Shown: positions 21,282 through 22,039 of the stretch, in pieces
Layout of the letters: every line of letters starts with the position of its first letter
Numbering within the stretch: the first letter of the stretch is position 1
IMG/VR virus record: IMGVR_UViG_3300030328_002951
Location: 1-22,039 of that record
DNA: 22,039 nucleotides
Strand: one strand, 5' to 3'
Origin: a virus
The notes under the pieces: generated by a model
Seen by the model: the letters and a program-made list of their open reading frames with translations, nothing else
Told to the model about the DNA's origin: nothing
Database searches by the model: none
Made by a program: the position numbers and the translations under genes

Positions 21282-21575
21282 GTGACCTATACATATATGT
21301 GGAGGGAATATCCGTTTATTCGTGGTGACAAATGTTATCGGTATCAAACTAGCGATCCCCATATACATAAAAAGATGAGACAACGTAAAGATTTCTCATT
21401 AGTTATGTGGGGATTAAACCGAAATATATGGGTGTATGTTTCAAAGAAAAATAACCTCGAGAAAGCCAAAAGAACTCTACGTAACCTTACACATAGTTCC
21501 GTAAAAAAACACACCGCTAGTAGCGTATTTTTAGCTCAAAGTACCCCATATATCGCCAACAATTTAAGACCTTAA
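21282..21575 (+). CDS. Hypothetical 97-aa basic protein
   Basis: GTG start at 21282, 3 nt after the previous stop, with AAGGAGG upstream; an ATG two bases earlier is immediately followed by TGA, so GTG is the usable start. The protein is basic and aromatic (YTYMWREYPFIRGDKCYRYQ, HKKMRQRKDFSLVMWGLNRNIWVYVSKK) and ends in AQSTPYIANNLRP, the stretch encoded by copy 2 of the 23-nt repeat. It converges on the integrase gene with stop codons 1 nt apart. Not recognised. Confidence 0.65.
   Translation: MTYTYMWREYPFIRGDKCYRYQTSDPHIHKKMRQRKDFSLVMWGLNRNIWVYVSKKNNLEKAKRTLRNLTHSSVKKHTASSVFLAQSTPYIANNLRP
21534..21556 (+). repeat. Copy 2 of the 23-nt direct repeat, beside the integrase
   Basis: 22 of 23 bases match 9022-9044, with 19 exact. 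It lies inside the 3' end of the 97-aa gene and 20 nt from the integrase stop, where an attachment site is often found. It does not look like a tRNA 3' end. Coding origin is the simpler reading. Confidence 0.7.
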
Positions 21576-22039
21576 CTATAACATAAAGTCTTCTACGTCT
21601 GTAACCAATAAAGGAGCGTAATGTTTCTCGGTTGTGCTTACAGATTTATGTCCTAACAGTTTACTGACTTTATAAATAGGTACGTTATGTTTAGCAATTA
21701 AATTGTATCCAAAAGTTCTGCGTAGGTCATGGAAACGTCCATCTTTAATTTCCATCCTACGTAGATTCTTTTTAAAGCGTTTACTAATATACTCTCCTTT
21801 ATATGTCCACATTCCCTCTTTATTACTTAACACCGTTCTAGCTTGTTTATTTAATCGTATTAAACGTCTTCCTGTCTTGCCATGTGTTTCAAAGTAAAGA
21901 GATTTGAATTTATGAACTTCCATATTCTCTAACTCCCCTCTCCTTGCTCCTGTATAATAAGCAAACTGAACAAAGCTTCTAAAGTCTTCATCTAAAGTAT
22001 CGTTTAAAATAAGATTCATTTCAGCTTCATTAAAAACTC
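21576..22039 (-). CDS. int: Tyrosine recombinase / phage integrase, catalytic domain (N-terminus off the right edge)
   Basis: The frame is open to the window edge; an internal ATG at 22019 is not the true start because the upstream codons (V-F-N-E-A-E) continue the usual beginning of the catalytic domain. Numbering from that ATG, the active-site set is complete: R26 in TGARRGEL, K48 in HGKTG, H97-x-x-R100 in HDLRRT, H124 in LLGHKS and Y134 in EKHYAPL. It would integrate and excise the phage at specific attachment sites, showing a temperate life cycle. The arm-binding and core-binding N-terminal domains lie outside the window. It is transcribed leftward, convergent with the early operon. Confidence 0.93.
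   Translation of the reverse strand, partial: VFNEAEMNLILNDTLDEDFRSFVQFAYYTGARRGELENMEVHKFKSLYFETHGKTGRRLIRLNKQARTVLSNKEGMWTYKGEYISKRFKKNLRRMEIKDGRFHDLRRTFGYNLIAKHNVPIYKVSKLLGHKSVSTTEKHYAPLLVTDVEDFML

Noticed and set aside
1-22039. CRISPR arrays, insertion sequences, rRNA genes
   Set aside because: No regularly spaced repeats with spacers, no transposase motifs and no rRNA-like sequence were seen. The TA repeats at 6802-6930 are too short and AT-only to be a CRISPR array.

Overview
The window looks like part of an AT-rich genome of a temperate tailed dsDNA phage (Caudoviricetes), or the same phage as a prophage. The evidence is a contiguous head-assembly block (major capsid, scaffold-like, portal, large terminase, probable small terminase), a phage replication/recombination block (DUF1071/Sak3-type annealing protein, PrimPol-helicase, PD-(D/E)xK resolvase, DUF932 protein, MazG-like protein), a helix-turn-helix repressor candidate and a tyrosine integrase. 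Genes are tightly packed, use strong AAGGAG-type ribosome sites and often overlap by 1-25 nt. The host cannot be read from the sequence; the base composition and gene set would suit an AT-rich aquatic bacterium, but that is inference.

Layout. Positions 1-7300 (minus strand) hold the late structural/packaging block, transcribed leftward: a probable small terminase, a 52-aa linker gene, large terminase, portal, scaffold-like protein and the major capsid protein, which runs off the left edge. An unusual AT-rich block of TA-repeat palindromes (6802-6930) sits just upstream of the small terminase. Positions 7353-12117 (plus strand) hold small hypothetical and zinc-binding genes and end with a large ParB-like protein with CTP-binding-type motifs. 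A strong hairpin at 12142-12177 lies between converging transcripts. Positions 12213-12966 (minus) are a two-gene HTH-repressor operon, divergent from 13079 onward (plus), which resembles a lysogeny switch. Positions 13079-21575 (plus) are a long early operon: DUF932, Sak3-like annealing protein, a putative ssDNA-binding protein, PrimPol-helicase and resolvase, then many very small proteins (four with a predicted membrane segment across the window, several with zinc motifs). The right edge (21576-22039, minus) is the catalytic domain of a tyrosine integrase that continues outside the window.

How it fits together. The replication and recombination genes form a coherent set for phage DNA synthesis and annealing-based recombination. 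The HTH operon and integrase indicate a lysogenic option. The most interesting unexplained material is non-coding: several intergenic segments carry strong, nested inverted repeats (20781-20888, 19020-19093, 13396-13462, 8947-9015), each in front of or between small genes. In addition, a 19-nt exact repeat lies 12.5 kb apart (9026-9044 and 21538-21556), its second copy being close to the integrase. Many of the small genes are not recognised and are described only by what can be seen.
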